A stretch of 64,000 nt of DNA from Skeletonema tropicum. Lineage: Eukaryota; Bacillariophyta; Thalassiosirophyceae; Thalassiosirales; Thalassiosiraceae. The notes under the pieces were generated by a model, which saw only the letters and a program-made list of their open reading frames with translations, had not been told where the DNA came from and made no database searches. The stretch spans positions 1,860,001 through 1,924,000 of the forward strand of contig CM074140.1 in assembly GCA_037178625.1 (NCBI GenBank). Reading direction: 5' to 3'. The translations under genes were made by a program, and so were the position numbers. Below are positions 44,988-56,813 of the stretch, piece after piece; the stretch's first letter is position 1, and the number at the start of each line of letters is the position of its first letter.

Positions 44988-45963
44988 TTACTCCGCCTCA
45001 GGGAAAAGAATAGCCCTGATACTAGGCATGAGTTCCTCATAAACAAGTTCCAATCTGGAAGCCATGGTGTTATCAAGAACAATCTTTCCATTCAAGGCAG
45101 TCAAGTGAACTCCGCCATTGGAACTATCGGGCAAGTCCTTCGCCCTATCGGCGTTGAGGGTAACCTTTGGCTCCAACTTTACTCCACTCTCCTTCTCCAT
45201 AATGGCAACATACTCATCAACAGCCTTGGGAAGAATTTTGGTAACAGTGGCGACATCCTCCCCACGGCAGTAAACGACAACCTCCATCTCCTCAATCTTG
45301 ATCAATCCCTGCACAATCAACTTTTGAAGCAATGCAGGGTAATTCTGTCCACTGACGACCATCTTACATTTGGAACCAGCCTCCTTCATCAAGGAAGTGA
45401 GGAGTTCATCACGAAGCTGCATTTTCTTTTGACGGCAGGCACCAATTTCGGCGGAACGGGCAATACGCTCTTGGATCTCACGGTCCTTCTCCTTCTTGGT
45501 GAATTCGTCTTGGACGCTGAGCTTGGCCTCGTGGACGAGGGTTTGCTTTTCAAGGTTGAAGTCGTGCTCAGTCTTAATTTTGGAGAGAGGTAATGATGAT
45601 ATAAAGATTATTAAAGCGTTAGGAATTGCAATGACAAAAATGATCGGAGGCAAAGCGGCTTCATTTAATAAAAAACCAATGCGATTATGACCACCCAATT
45701 AATTCCCCAAGGCACATGGACTAAATTCTCCCACAGAGACCATCGATTGTTGATATTATTTTTAATAATTAAACATCGAGGGAGTGACCGATAATAAGAC
45801 AAGGCCACCCTTCATGACCGCCCCCACGCCACCGCAGCCGTGTCATTTTCGCACACAAGATATGAAAAAAATCAACACCTACCTTGACACGAATTTCATT
45901 AGCCTTTTCGTGAGCCTCTTGGAGGATGAAGTTTACCATCTGTCTTATTTGATCGGATGCCAT
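44988..45963 (-). CDS. VMA4: V-type proton ATPase subunit E
   Basis: Exon 1 45883-45963 (ATG at 45963) and exon 2 44988-45572 are joined across a 310-bp GT-AG intron in phase 0, the longest intron in the window. The product of 221 residues is close to the usual 226. The N-terminus MASDQIRQMVNFILQEAHEK and the spliced NEIRVKTEHDFNLEKQ match the conserved stalk helix. The C-terminal globular head carries GGVHLTALNGKIVLDNTM and RLELVYEELMPSIRAILF. Subunit E with G forms the peripheral stalk linking the V1 catalytic ring to the membrane sector, needed for acidifying vacuoles and, in diatoms, the silica deposition vesicle. Confidence 0.96.
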
Positions 45964-46597
45964 GGTTGCTGTCTATTTTGTTGATTAAACGAAGCCAATG
46001 ATGGATAGGGAGATTAGATTTTTATGGTGGTGTTGTGTGATAAAATCACATGCGGTGAAGATCCAACATCCAACGGCTACTAACTCGAAACTCGTACAGT
46101 GGGCTAATTTCTCCTTTTCGCACTTCGCACCTCGCCCACATACTATTTTTAGATACGATTTTACACGTATGAAAAAAAAGGTATTTATTCTATCTTATGT
46201 ACTTACTCTATAAACGCGGTGAAAAGAACGAGCGACAGTATTGTATAGTGTCCGAGCGAAGTCCAAACGGTATCAGATGCAAAGGTAAGATCGAGAATGC
46301 CGCTACGACAAATATTTTGGCTAAAAAGAAGTGAAAATCTTGCTAAAATGCAAGATACTTTCACGGACAGGATACTTTCCTACTTATTCATGCGAACTAA
46401 AAAAGCACACACATTTATCAGCATACGTGTCAAGGGCGGGGCGTGATGCGTGTTTTTTGCACACACACCACTCTTCAGCTCTACCATCTTTATCAACGCA
46501 GTAACTAAGAAAGTACTGAGGTAATGAAATCTCATTATTTGCATCTCAGACTCGCCTCAATACACTTTCGTGGAATTCCCAAGACGTTACAATCATC
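45964..46597. promoter_or_regulatory. Divergent intergenic region
   Basis: These 634 bp lie between the V-ATPase subunit E and EF-hand gene starts. They are AT-rich with several short direct repeats (AAGATACTTTC and AGGATACTTTCC near 46350-46380). No gene or named site is recognised. Confidence 0.35.
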
Positions 46598-47926
46598 ATG
46601 GCTCGATCATCATCTACCCTTGGACTTGCCTCAGTGGCAGCCTTCCTCGCCGCTGGCGCCTACACCGACGCCTTTACCGTCACCTCTCAATCCTGTCTCC
46701 ACCAAGACCAAGCGCAGCACCTTCGGCCGCTCCATCCCTTCTCAACATTCCGTTCTTCAGCCGCAGTCCACTTAACATCACTTGCAGTCCTCTCCAAAGA
46801 GCAAGCCCTCCACACCGCCGAGCGTCTCGCGGGCATGTCCCGTGGTGAGATCCAACATATCTTCGAAGATCTCGATGCCGACGGCTCAGGGTCAATCGAT
46901 CTCTCCGAATTAGACCTTCTCGCCAAATATTTCCCGGGTGAAACATTCAATGCTGAAATCCGTGCCAATCTAATGAAAGAGATTGATACCGATGGCAATG
47001 GTGAGATTGACGCTGAAGAATTCTACCAGTGGATGGTAGTCAATGCCAAGTCAGAAGGTAGTGCTGATGAGAAAGGTACTAAGAAGATGCAGATGAGACA
47101 AGCTCGTTTAGAAGTAGGTAAAGATGGGATTGACCCACATTTGATGGAGCTGTTGGATGAACTTGGTGTGGGAGCTGTAGTACAGAAGGTTACTCATCCA
47201 TTACATTCGGCATTTGGACGGACGTTGTATGATCATTTTGTTAGTTGTTATTTGATTTCGAAGGAGTGGGGCAATCCAAATTATGTGGCAGTAGCAAACC
47301 TATTCCATGCTCTCTACCAAAGAGGAGATGGGATGCGTGCTGTAGACTTCAACGAATATCGCCCAAAACTCCAAGAGAAACTCGGAAAGGACGTCGAGCA
47401 ACTCATCTACTTGTTTCCCAGTGCACACAAGAGTGCCCTGTTGGCCGATGGGATCCTCATGGCACCGGTAGGAGAGGATATTGAAGTGCCCAATGTTTTG
47501 GAAGGGGGTATGATAACTATTCCCAAGGAGCTTCGCCCATGGCTTGTTGAAATGGAAGTCATTAATAGCCATGATCAACATGTATTGGAGAACACCAACC
47601 CTGTTCATAACTTGTGGAGTTTCTACCAGCATGCAACTGTCTTGCCCATCATGAGCGAGGGAGCACGTGAATCTATCATTGAATATCAAAAGCGTGGGGC
47701 TTCGGCTTCCGTGGCCGATGTATTGAACTGGCACGAAAGCCGATTTTCGGAAAGTGGCAAAGAAATTCCTGAGCTTTGGCAAAAGCATTTGGAACTCTTC
47801 CGAGCACCCTATGGAAAGTTTGTATGTGTGGAGGAGAATTTGGCCCGCCTTGCTGATAAGGATGGTAATGGTGAAATCGATTGGGATGAGTTTGTCAGTG
47901 CTGACTTTCAACAATGCTTTGTATAA
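46598..47926 (+). CDS. EF-hand protein with plastid-type presequence
   Basis: A single exon of 442 residues. The N-terminus is a signal peptide ending in TDAFT, with the Phe mark of diatom plastid import. Two canonical EF-hand loops follow at about residues 93-104 (DADGSGSIDLSE) and 130-141 (DTDGNGEIDAEE). A middle globular domain of about 260 residues, which I do not recognise, contains HPLHSAFGRTLYDHFVSCY and LFPSAHKSALLADG. It could be all-helical, with conserved His residues. A third EF-hand loop, DKDGNGEIDWDE, closes the protein. A calcium-responsive plastid enzyme or regulator is a reasonable inference. In other lineages a middle domain of this HPLHSAFGRTL type is annotated as of unknown function. 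Confidence 0.8.
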   Translation: MARSSSTLGLASVAAFLAAGAYTDAFTVTSQSCLHQDQAQHLRPLHPFSTFRSSAAVHLTSLAVLSKEQALHTAERLAGMSRGEIQHIFEDLDADGSGSIDLSELDLLAKYFPGETFNAEIRANLMKEIDTDGNGEIDAEEFYQWMVVNAKSEGSADEKGTKKMQMRQARLEVGKDGIDPHLMELLDELGVGAVVQKVTHPLHSAFGRTLYDHFVSCYLISKEWGNPNYVAVANLFHALYQRGDGMRAVDFNEYRPKLQEKLGKDVEQLIYLFPSAHKSALLADGILMAPVGEDIEVPNVLEGGMITIPKELRPWLVEMEVINSHDQHVLENTNPVHNLWSFYQHATVLPIMSEGARESIIEYQKRGASASVADVLNWHESRFSESGKEIPELWQKHLELFRAPYGKFVCVEENLARLADKDGNGEIDWDEFVSADFQQCFV

Positions 47927-48078
47927 TAATCTGTTAGGAGAAATGTGAGAGAGAAAGAGCTTGTGGATCCATCGTAATTCGGCCGTAGACATAGTTAGAC
48001 TTTTAAAGTGATAGTTGTTGCAGACCAATTGCGAGATATATCTCTCATCTTCTTTCCAAGACCTGTAGGATCTCAATA

Positions 48079-48601
48079 AAGGCCGTGCGCGTCGATTTTT
48101 TGGAACCGGAGCCTTTCCCGCAATTTTTTTGTTAGTGAAATGCTCTAGCTTTGGGCCATGGTGGCCAAAATTAAGTTTCAGGGAAGTGGTTTACATGCTT
48201 GTCCCGAGATACTATCCTTTAGGTGACTATTATGAGAGTATATATACTGAGGGGCAGGTGGTGAAGCCTTATATTTTCGTCGAGATATGCATTTGAAGGT
48301 GCTCTCTAGCTTGGTACTAGCTTTGATGGCTGACGGCCTGCCAAATTTGTGCAGGAAAAAGCTAGTGGACTCTCACATGCATTTCTCAGCGGAGCATTGG
48401 AATTATTTTACAGCCAACACATGTATAGAACCCCCATTATGGTCGACAAAAGGATGGTGATACTGGAAAAGCATATTCGGCAACTCCCCAAAATATAATT
48501 TTGGCCATTGTGGCCCAAAGCTAGAGCATTTCACTAACAAAAAAAATTGAAAAAAGGCTCCGGTTCCAAAAAACGAAGATTTTGGCGCGGCGCACGGCCT
48601 T
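48079..48601. mobile_element. 523-bp MITE with ~100-bp terminal inverted repeats and TA duplication
   Basis: Left arm 48079-48173 and right arm 48496-48601 are imperfect reverse complements. Both begin AAGGCCGTGCGC at the outer end and run through GGAACCGGAGCC, GTTAGTGAAATGCTCTAGC and TGGCCAAAATTA; the right arm has about 12 extra bases near its outer end. TA dinucleotides flank both ends (48077-48078 and 48602-48603), the target site of the Tc1/mariner superfamily. The 320-bp interior has no coding frame, so this is a non-autonomous element lying in the short gap between two genes. Confidence 0.85.
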
Positions 48602-48783
48602 TATGAGAGAGAAGACTCCTCCTTTCCTGGCCTGATGAAGTGAGTATGTACATACAATCGATCGTAAGTATAGTAACATCGCATATTGTACGTATGTATG
48701 TATTAGCACTGAGCCTCTTCTCCCTCTCCCCGCCTCTCCCCTATCCTCTGTAATGCTCTCGCCTCTCGCCTCTCAAAAAGACC

Positions 48784-50056
48784 ATGACGTCCGCATCCGC
48801 AGCATCTACAAACCAAACCAAAAGCAGCCGCTTCAGCTGCCCATGCCAGCACATCCCTCTATCCCTCTCATCAGCCACATCGGCAGAATACGGTGACGTG
48901 GCCAGTCTAGCTCGTCGTATGAAAGCTGCAAATCAAAACAACAACATCATCTCGAGCAAAACTAAAAATAATGCGAATGGAGGAGGATTATCTTCTGCCA
49001 TTCCAGGAATATCGGATGGAGGGATCACTCCGTTGCATTTGGCTGCGCAGCATGGCCATCCTGCTGCAGTGTCGTTATTGCTGACAGAGGGGTGTTGTGA
49101 TGGTGATACTGGTTTACCAATAATCACTGGAGGTAGATATTCTAATGACAATGATGGTAGGAACAATAGTGAAGACGACAGCAATACTACAGCAACAAAA
49201 CTTTGTGGAGCAACACCACTGCATAGAGCTTCATTTTCGGGAGCTGTTTCTTCCATGCAGGTATTACTTTCTTGGAGACGACCTGACAAAAATAGTCGCG
49301 GTGTAACTATCAATTCTGCAGGAGATCATATATGGTGGAGTAAATTTACTCTCCAGGGATGTAAGCTTTGGTGATCAGCGCACTCCACTTCACAAGGCAG
49401 TAGCTGGTGGGAGACCGTTAGCAGTACAGTTACTATTAACTGCATTGCGTGAACGAGATTTATTGCGTGATGGATTGCTCACTCGAGATGCATTTGGGTT
49501 AACTCCATTGGCATTGGCCAAGCAATTCACTTCATTGGATGAAGATGAATTAGAGCAGGAGCGTTGTTCTGTCAGACGATGGGATGTCGTTTCCGGGGGG
49601 ACATCTGCTGATTGGAATACTTGTCAACGATTGCTGGAGGGGTGCATGACTGATATCAATGTTCCAATGAACAATAATAACACCGCAACACAGATCAATG
49701 GATCGCTGCCAGAGATGGGATGTACAGACGATGAAAATTGTGTGGATGGACAATGTCGTACCGCAGCATGGGAGAATGTATTTCGAATGGCGTTGGTATC
49801 GTCCATGAAAATATCATTAATTGCAACAGTAGGTATGAACAACAATGGTAGTGTCAATGTCACGCCTACCAAAACAGTATCAAAAGAGTCAGAGGAGGGG
49901 TCACAAACGCCCAACATAGAGACTTCTCCTTCTCCTTCAAATACGGCAGCTAAAGCTCCTATTGGGAGAAAATGTGATGCATGTGGCAGTCCGTCTACTG
50001 TCCTCTTTCGAGGGAAGAATAGACAGCTTGTTTGTAAACGATGTCATCGGAAATAA
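48784..50056 (+). CDS. Ankyrin-repeat protein with C-terminal zinc ribbon
   Basis: Exons 48784-49260 and 49322-50056 give 403 residues. The proposed 61-bp GT-AG intron (49261-49321, phase 0) removes a frame clash and places two ankyrin TPLH motifs 36 residues apart, near the expected 33. Ankyrin units: GITPLHLAAQHGHPAAVSLLL (about 81), GATPLHRASFSGA (about 141) and RTPLHKAVAGGRPLAVQLLL (about 178). Poly-Asn/Asp loops separate units. The last 27 residues contain CDACGSP and CKRCHRK, a C-x2-C...C-x2-C zinc-ribbon-like end. Such proteins usually act as protein-protein adapters. An alternative to the intron is a one-base insertion near 49307-49371. Confidence 0.75.
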
Positions 50057-50359
50057 GAGTGTGGTAAAAGATTGCAAATATGGTACAACAATTCAAGCTT
50101 ACAAACAAGTCAACAACATTATTCATGACATTATTCATAAAAATAAACCGATAACATTCACAAAGCACTGTTTATTTGCGAATAACTCTGACACTTTCCT
50201 TAAAGGACTAAATACAAAGATAAAAGCGACACGCAACGTGTGAAAGATGGGCTTATGTATCACTCTCAAGCAACCGATAATTCCAGTCGAGAATATACAT
50301 TCAATCAAAATATGTAATAATTCATGACAGCAGAAAAAAGTGATTGCTAAAGGACACTG
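50057..50359. other. Intergenic region before the satellite
   Basis: These 300 bp of AT-rich DNA lie downstream of the ankyrin gene. No gene or repeat is recognised until the inverted satellite relic begins. Confidence 0.35.
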
Positions 50360-50510
50360 CGCTGCGCATCAGCCGCTTCTAGAGACCCATGATACTTGGC
50401 GACGATAGGATAGAAGCACTTAGCACTGCCCAAACGGAGTGCGTAGATGGACGCAATGCTACAGAATCGTATCTGATTTGAAAGGTCCAGTGCGGGCTCG
50501 GCCTAAAAAG
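50360..50510 (-). repeat. Diverged satellite relic, inverted relative to the array
   Basis: In this segment CAGCCGCTTCTAGAG, CACTGCCCAAACGGA, ATGCTACAGAATCGTA and GGTCCAGTGCGGGCT follow in the order expected from the reverse complement of the 184-bp unit. Many substitutions make it clearly older than the homogeneous array. Confidence 0.7.
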
Positions 50511-50519
50511 CAGCCATCA

Positions 50520-53500
50520 AATGAGCTTGTATCATATCCCCGCCGACTGTAATGGGCCACTAGAAGCGGCTCATGCCCATACTGACGGCGATAGATAGGG
50601 TTTGGTTCAGAGTGGTGCTGCCGGCCAGCTCACTCTGGACCTCTCAGATCAGCTACGACCTACGACAGTGTAGCATCGCTTCTACGGACGCTAGTCGTCT
50701 GGGCAGTACAAATGAGCTTGTATCGTATCGCCGCCGACTGTAATGGGCCACTAGAAGCGGCTCATGCCCATACTGACGGCGATTGATAGGATTTGGTTCA
50801 GAGTGGTGCTGCCGGCCAGCCCACACTGGACCTCTCAGATCAGCTGCGACACTGTAGCATCGCTTCTACGGACGCTAGTCGTCTGGGCAGTACAAATGAG
50901 CTTGTATCGTATCGCCGCCGACTGTAATGGGCCACTAGAAGCGGCTCATGCCCATACTGACGGCGATTGATAGGATTTGGTTCAGAGTGGTGCTGCCGGC
51001 CAGCCCACACTGGACCTCTCAGATCAGCTACGACACTGCAGCATCGCTTCTACGGACGCTAGTCGTCTGGGCAGTACAAATGAGCTTGTATCGTATCGCC
51101 GCCGACTATAATGGGCCACTAGAAGCGGCTCATGCCCATACTGACGGTGGTAGATAGGGTTTGGTTCAGAGTGATCGCTTCTACGGACGCCAGTCGTCTG
51201 GGCAGTACAAATGAGCTTGTATCGTATCGCCGCCGACTGTAATGGGCCACTAGAAGCGGCTGATGCTCATACTGACGGCGATTGATAGGATTTGGTTCAG
51301 AGTGGTGCTTCTTGCCAGCCCACACTGGACCTCTCAGATCAGCTACGACACTGCAGCATCGCTTCTACGGACGCCAGTCGTCTGGGCAGTACAAATGAGC
51401 TTGTATCGTATCGCCGCCGACTGTAATGGGCCACTAGAAGCGGCTGATGCTCATACTGATGGCGATAGATAGGATTTGGTTCAGAGTGGTGCTTCTTGCC
51501 AGCCCACACTGGACCTCTCAGATCAGCTACGACACTGCAGCATCGCTTCTACGGACGCTAGTCGTCTGGGCAGTACAAATGAGCTTGTATCGTATCGCCG
51601 CCGACTGTAATGGGCCACTAGAAGCGGCTCATGCCCATACTGACGGTGATAGATAGGATTTGGTTCAGAGTGGTGCTTCTTGCCAGCCCACACTGGACCT
51701 CTCAGATCAGCTACGACACAGCAGCATCGCTTCTACGGACGCTAGTCGTCTGGGCAGTACAAATGAGCTTGTATCGTATCGCAGGCGACTGTAATGGGCC
51801 ACTAGAAGCGGCTCATGCCCATACTGACGGCGATTGATAGGATTTGGTTCAGCAATCGGATTTGGGACCTCTCAGATCAGCTGCGACACTGTAGCATCGC
51901 TTCTACGGACGCTAGTCGTCTGGGCAGTACAAATGAGCTTGTATAGTATCGCCGCCGACTGTAATGGGCCACTAGAAGCGGCTCATGCCCATACTGACGG
52001 CGATTGATAGGATTTGGTTCAGAGTGGTGCTTCTTGCCAGCCCACACTGGACCTCTCAGATCAGCTACGACACTGCAGCATCGCTTCTACGGACGCTAGT
52101 CGTCTGGGCAGTACAAATGAGCTTGTATCGTATCGCCGCCGACTGTAATGGGCCACTAGAAGCGGCTGATGCTCATACTGACGGCGATTGATAGGATTTG
52201 GTTCAGAGTGGTGCTGCCGGCCAGCCCACACTGGACCTCTCAGATCAGCTACGACACTGCAGCATCGCTTCTACGGACGCCAGTCGTCTGGGCAGTACAA
52301 ATGAGCTTGTATCGTATCGCCGCCGACTGTAATGGGCCACTAGAAGCGGCTGATGCTCATACTGACGGCGATTGATAGGATTTGGTTCAGAGTGGTGCTT
52401 CTTGCCAGCCCACACTGGACCTCTCAGATCAGCTACGACACTGCAGCATCGCTTCTACGGACGCTAGTCGTCTGGGCAGTACAAATGAGCTTGTATCGTA
52501 TCGCCGCCGACTGTAATGGGCCACTAGAAGCGGCTCATGCCCATACTGACGGTGGTAGATAGGGTTTGGTTCAGAGTGGTGCTGCCGGCCAGCCCACACT
52601 GGACCTCTCAGCTCAGCTACGACACTGCAGCATCGCTTCTACGGACGCCAGTCGTCTGGGCAGTACAAATGAGCTTGTATCGTATCGCCGCCGACTATAA
52701 TGGGCCACTAGAAGCGGCTGATGCTCATACTTACGGCGATAGATAGGATTTGGTTCAGAGTGGTGCTTCTTGCCAGCCCACACTGGACCTCTCAGATCAG
52801 CTACGACACTGCAGCATCGCTTCTACGGACGCCAGTCGTCTGGGCAGTACAAATGAGCTTGTATCGTATCGCCGCCGACTGTAATGGGCCACTAGAAGCG
52901 GCTCATGCCCATACTGACGGTGATAGATAGGATTTGGTTCAGAGTGGTGCTTATTGCCAGCCCACACTGGACCTCTCAGATCAGCTACGACACAGCAGCA
53001 TCGCTTCTACGGACGCCAGTCGTCTGGGCAGTACAAATGAGCTTGTATCGTATCGCAGGCGACTGTAATGGGCCACTAGAAGCGGCTCATGCCCATACTG
53101 ACGGCGATTGATAGGGTTTGGTTCAGAGTGGTGCTGCCGGCCAGCCCACACTGGACCTCTCAGATCAGCTACGACACTGCAGCATCGCTTCTACGGACGC
53201 CAGTCGTCTGGGCAGTACAAATGAGCTTGTATCGTATCGCCGCCGACTGTAATGGGCCACTAGAAGCGGCTCATGCCCATACTGACGTCGATAGACTAGG
53301 ATTTGGTTCAGAGTGGTGCTGCCGGCCAGCCCACACTGGACCTCTCAGATCAGCTACGACACTGCAGCATCGCTTCTACGGACGCTAGTCGTCTGGGCAG
53401 TACAAATGAGCTTGTATCGTATCGCCGCCGACTGTAATGGGCCACTAGAAGCGGCTCATGCCCATACTGACGGCGATTGATAGGATTTGGTTCAGAGTGG

Positions 53501-55094
53501 TGCTGCCGGCCAGCCCACACTGGACCTCTCAGATCAGCTACGACACTGCAGCATCGCTTCTACGGACGCCAGTCGTCTGGGCAGTACAAATGAGCTTGTA
53601 TCGTATCGCCGCCGACTGTAATGGGCCACTAGAAGCGGCTGATGCTCATACTGACGGCGATTGATAGGATTTGGTTCAGAGTGGTGCTTCTTGCCAGCCC
53701 ACACTGGACCTCTCAGATCAGCTACGACACTGCAGCATCGCTTCTACGGACGCTAGTCGTCTGGGCAGTACAAATGAGCTTGTATCGTATCGCCGCCGAC
53801 TGTAATGGGCCACTAGAAGCGGCTCATGCCCATACTGACGGCGATTGATAGGATTTGGTTCAGAGTGGTGCTGCCGGCCAGCCCACACTGGACCTCTCAG
53901 ATCAGCTACGACACTGCAGCATCGCTTCTACGGACGCCAGTCGTCTGGGCAGTACAAATGAGCTTGTATCGTATCGCCGCCGACTGTAATGGGCCACTAG
54001 AAGCGGCTGATGCTCATACTGACGGCGATTGATAGGATTTGGTTCAGAGTGGTGCTTCTTGCCAGCCCACACTGGACCTCTCAGATCAGCTACGACACTG
54101 CAGCATCGCTTCTACGGACGCCAGTCGTCTGGGCAGTACAAATGAGCTTGTATCGTATCGCCGCCGACTGTAATGGGCCACTAGAAGCGGCTGATGCTCA
54201 TACTGACGGCGATTGATAGGATTTGGTTCAGAGTGGTGCTGCCTGCCAGCCCACACTGGACCTCTCAGATCAGCTACGACACTGCAGCATCGCTTCTACG
54301 GACGCTAGTCGTCTGGGCAGTACAAATGAGCTTGTATCGTATCGCCGCCGACTGTAATGGGCCACTAGAAGCGGCTGATGCTCATACTGATGGCGATAGA
54401 TAGGATTTGGTTCAGAGTGGTGCTTCTTGCCAGCCCACACTGGACCTCTCAGATCAGCTACGACACTGCAGCATCGCTTCTACGGACGCTAGTCGTCTGG
54501 GCAGTACAAATGAGCTTGTATCGTATCGCCGCCGACTGTAATGGGCCACTAGAAGCGGCTCATGCCCATACTGACGGTGGTAGATAGGGTTTGGTTCAGA
54601 GTGGTGCTGCCGGCCAGCCCACACTGGACCTCTCAGCTCAGCTACGACACTGCAGCATCGCTTCTACGGACGCCAGTCGTCTGGGCAGTACAAATGAGCT
54701 TGTATCGTATCGCCGCCGACTATAATGGGCCACTAGAAGCGGCTGATGCTCATACTTACGGCGATAGATAGGATTTGGTTCAGAGTGGTGCTTCTTGCCA
54801 GCCCACACTGGACCTCTCAGATCAGCTACGACACTGCAGCATCGCTTCTACGGACGCCAGTCGTCTGGGCAGTACAAATGAGCTTGTATCGTATCGCCGC
54901 CGACTGTAATGGGCCACTAGAAGCGGCTCATGCCCATACTGACGGTGATAGATAGGATTTGGTTCAGAGTGGTGCTTCTTGCCAGCCCACACTGGACCTC
55001 TCAGATCAGCTACGACACTGCAGCATCGCTTCTACGGACGCTAGTCGTCTGGGCAGTACAAATGAGCTTGTATAGTATCGCCGCCGACTGTAAT
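50520..55094 (+). repeat. Tandem satellite array, ~25 copies of a 184-bp unit
   Basis: Anchored on the ATG of GGCTCATGCCCATACTGAC or its variant, 25 unit starts are seen: 50573, 50764, 50948, 51132, 51263, 51447, 51631, 51815, 51985, then every 184 bp to 54930 (one step of 185 at 53273-53458). Unit 50573 is 7 bp longer (a CTACGAC duplication), unit 51132 lacks 53 bp, and unit 51815 is 14 bp shorter with a replaced segment. Two variants alternate: GCTCATGCCC with GCTGCCGGCC, and GCTGATGCTC with GCTTCTTGCC. Each unit holds a 68-codon frame, but 184 is not a multiple of three and each copy ends in a stop, so these are not genes. No other gene lies inside. Confidence 0.97.
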
Positions 55095-55560
55095 TAGTGG
55101 CAGTCTGGGCTGGCAAGCAGCACTACAACGACTTGTTTTGTGTCAATCTTTATCAATATGCGCATGATTCGCTTCTTTGGGCCCATTATACTTGGTGGTG
55201 ATTGGATAGAAGTAGACTTGTCTCTCCCAGACGGATTGCTTTGATAGAAGCTATGCTACTGCCTCGTAGCTAATTTGATTGGTCCAGTGCGGGCTGGCCA
55301 GCAGCTCCACAACGACCAGTATCGTGTCAATCGTCGTCAATATCCGTACGAGCCGCTTCTAGAGGCCTGATACTTGGGGGAGATAGAAAAGAATCATATG
55401 TACACTGCTCTATACGTATTTCAATTTCATTGGTAGAGGCGACGCTACAATGTCATAGTTGATTTGAGAGGTCCAGTGCGGGTGTGGGCTTGCCAGCAGC
55501 ATCACATTCTTTGATGTCGTCTCAATTGTCGTCAATATGCGCATGAGTCTCTTCTTGTGA
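55095..55560 (-). repeat. Diverged satellite relics on the right side, inverted
   Basis: Directly after the last array unit the orientation flips. GGCTGGCAAGCAGCACTAC, CGCTTCTTTGGGCCCATTATAC, TCTCCCAGACGGATTGC, ATGCTACTGCCTCGTAGC and GGTCCAGTGCGGGCTGGCC are the reverse complement of the satellite unit with heavy divergence. About two and a half such units can be traced, the last ones around 55340-55545. Confidence 0.75.
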
Positions 55561-56813
55561 TGTTTGTCATTTTTTGGTAACAACGCAATGCTGCGACTTC
55601 GCAGATGTCCCCATAGCTTTATATTTGGGCTTGCTAGTATGTATTCAATTATATCTTTGCCTTATACTTATTGCTATGATGAATTCATGTGTGCCTGTGA
55701 CCCATATAGTTGGTAATTTTAGTTTATAATTACACTTTTGAAGCTGAAACGGACGGCCCATGTATCATGGATGAATCGATGGAAACCCGATAATTCGTAT
55801 CAATCTTTGTAGTATTTTAATCGAAGTCGAAGATTCATTTGTTATGTTATATGCCATATACTCTACACTCGTTGATTTTCACCGTAGCGATTTCAATTTG
55901 GTTTGTCGTAAGTAAATGCAACCATACCTTTATACTTATCTTCTGAGAGAGGTATTTCCAGAGTAGGTTTGTCATCAGACATCAGTCTTTCTTTTATTCC
56001 TGTTCCAGTCAAGTTTGCATGGTTATGCAGTCATTCACTTTTTGTGGTTACATGACCTCCTGAAAACACGTTTCCCAACAAGTTATGTGATTGGAATCTG
56101 CATGCTCATCTCTTGAGTTCGCATCTCAAGAAGTGCTCAATAAGTGAGTATCTACTTCGAAGGTGTAAATTTTTTTTTATTTTTTTTAAAAGATAAATAA
56201 GTGATTAGTTTAGGATGGTATTCAGGAGCTGTTTACTGGGCAAGCTGGATGAGAAGCGTGTTCTGGAATCTGATGGGTCGTACCAAAATACATACATAAA
56301 CCCAAGAAGCGTGTGCGTTGGTCGTTCCATCACCACAAAGTGGAAAGGGGCCGATGTATCGAATGTGCGTTTTGTCTGTGTGCGTTGGCGAATGAGAAAG
56401 TGTGTTCGAGTCGAGTCAACTTTCTACATAGTCACTTTTTTGAGAGTGATTAAAATTGAAAAAGAGGGCTCTGGGGAAGCCATCGTAACGTTTCTCTCCA
56501 TTATCAGTAGAATCACTAATTATATTTCTTAATTGGGGGCAAATAGGGTTCGACCTAGTGATGACCTCGTGAATGACCTCTGTCACATCAAAGCCGTTCT
56601 TGCTTTTCTCCCCATAATTTTATGTCGTCTCCGCCGGTCTTGTTTATTTTTGACCATGATGACAGGCTCAAGTACTTAGTTGTGTAGCCGCCCTAATTAC
56701 TTTGATATCACTGCTGTGAATGATAGGCTCATAATATTCTATCTCGAGTAGGCATATCATCCACATCACATGCGACCGGGATTTTCTCTTCAACTTCCTC
56801 AATAAAATCAACC
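55561..56813. other. Gene-poor intergenic stretch
   Basis: AT-rich sequence of 1.25 kb with poly-T/A tracts near 56168-56190. A frame at 56215-56532 starts with ATG but has no recognisable character. The right end should carry the promoter of the first protease. Confidence 0.4.

Noticed and set aside
44853..45593. 246-codon plus-strand frame
   Set aside because: It is the antisense shadow of V-ATPase subunit E.
50764..54955. Twenty or so similar 68-69-codon frames on the plus strand
   Set aside because: They are one per 184-bp satellite unit, each closed by a stop and out of phase with the next; no protein family character.
56215..56532. 105-codon frame starting with ATG
   Set aside because: No recognisable motif or targeting signal, in AT-rich gene-poor DNA; likely chance.
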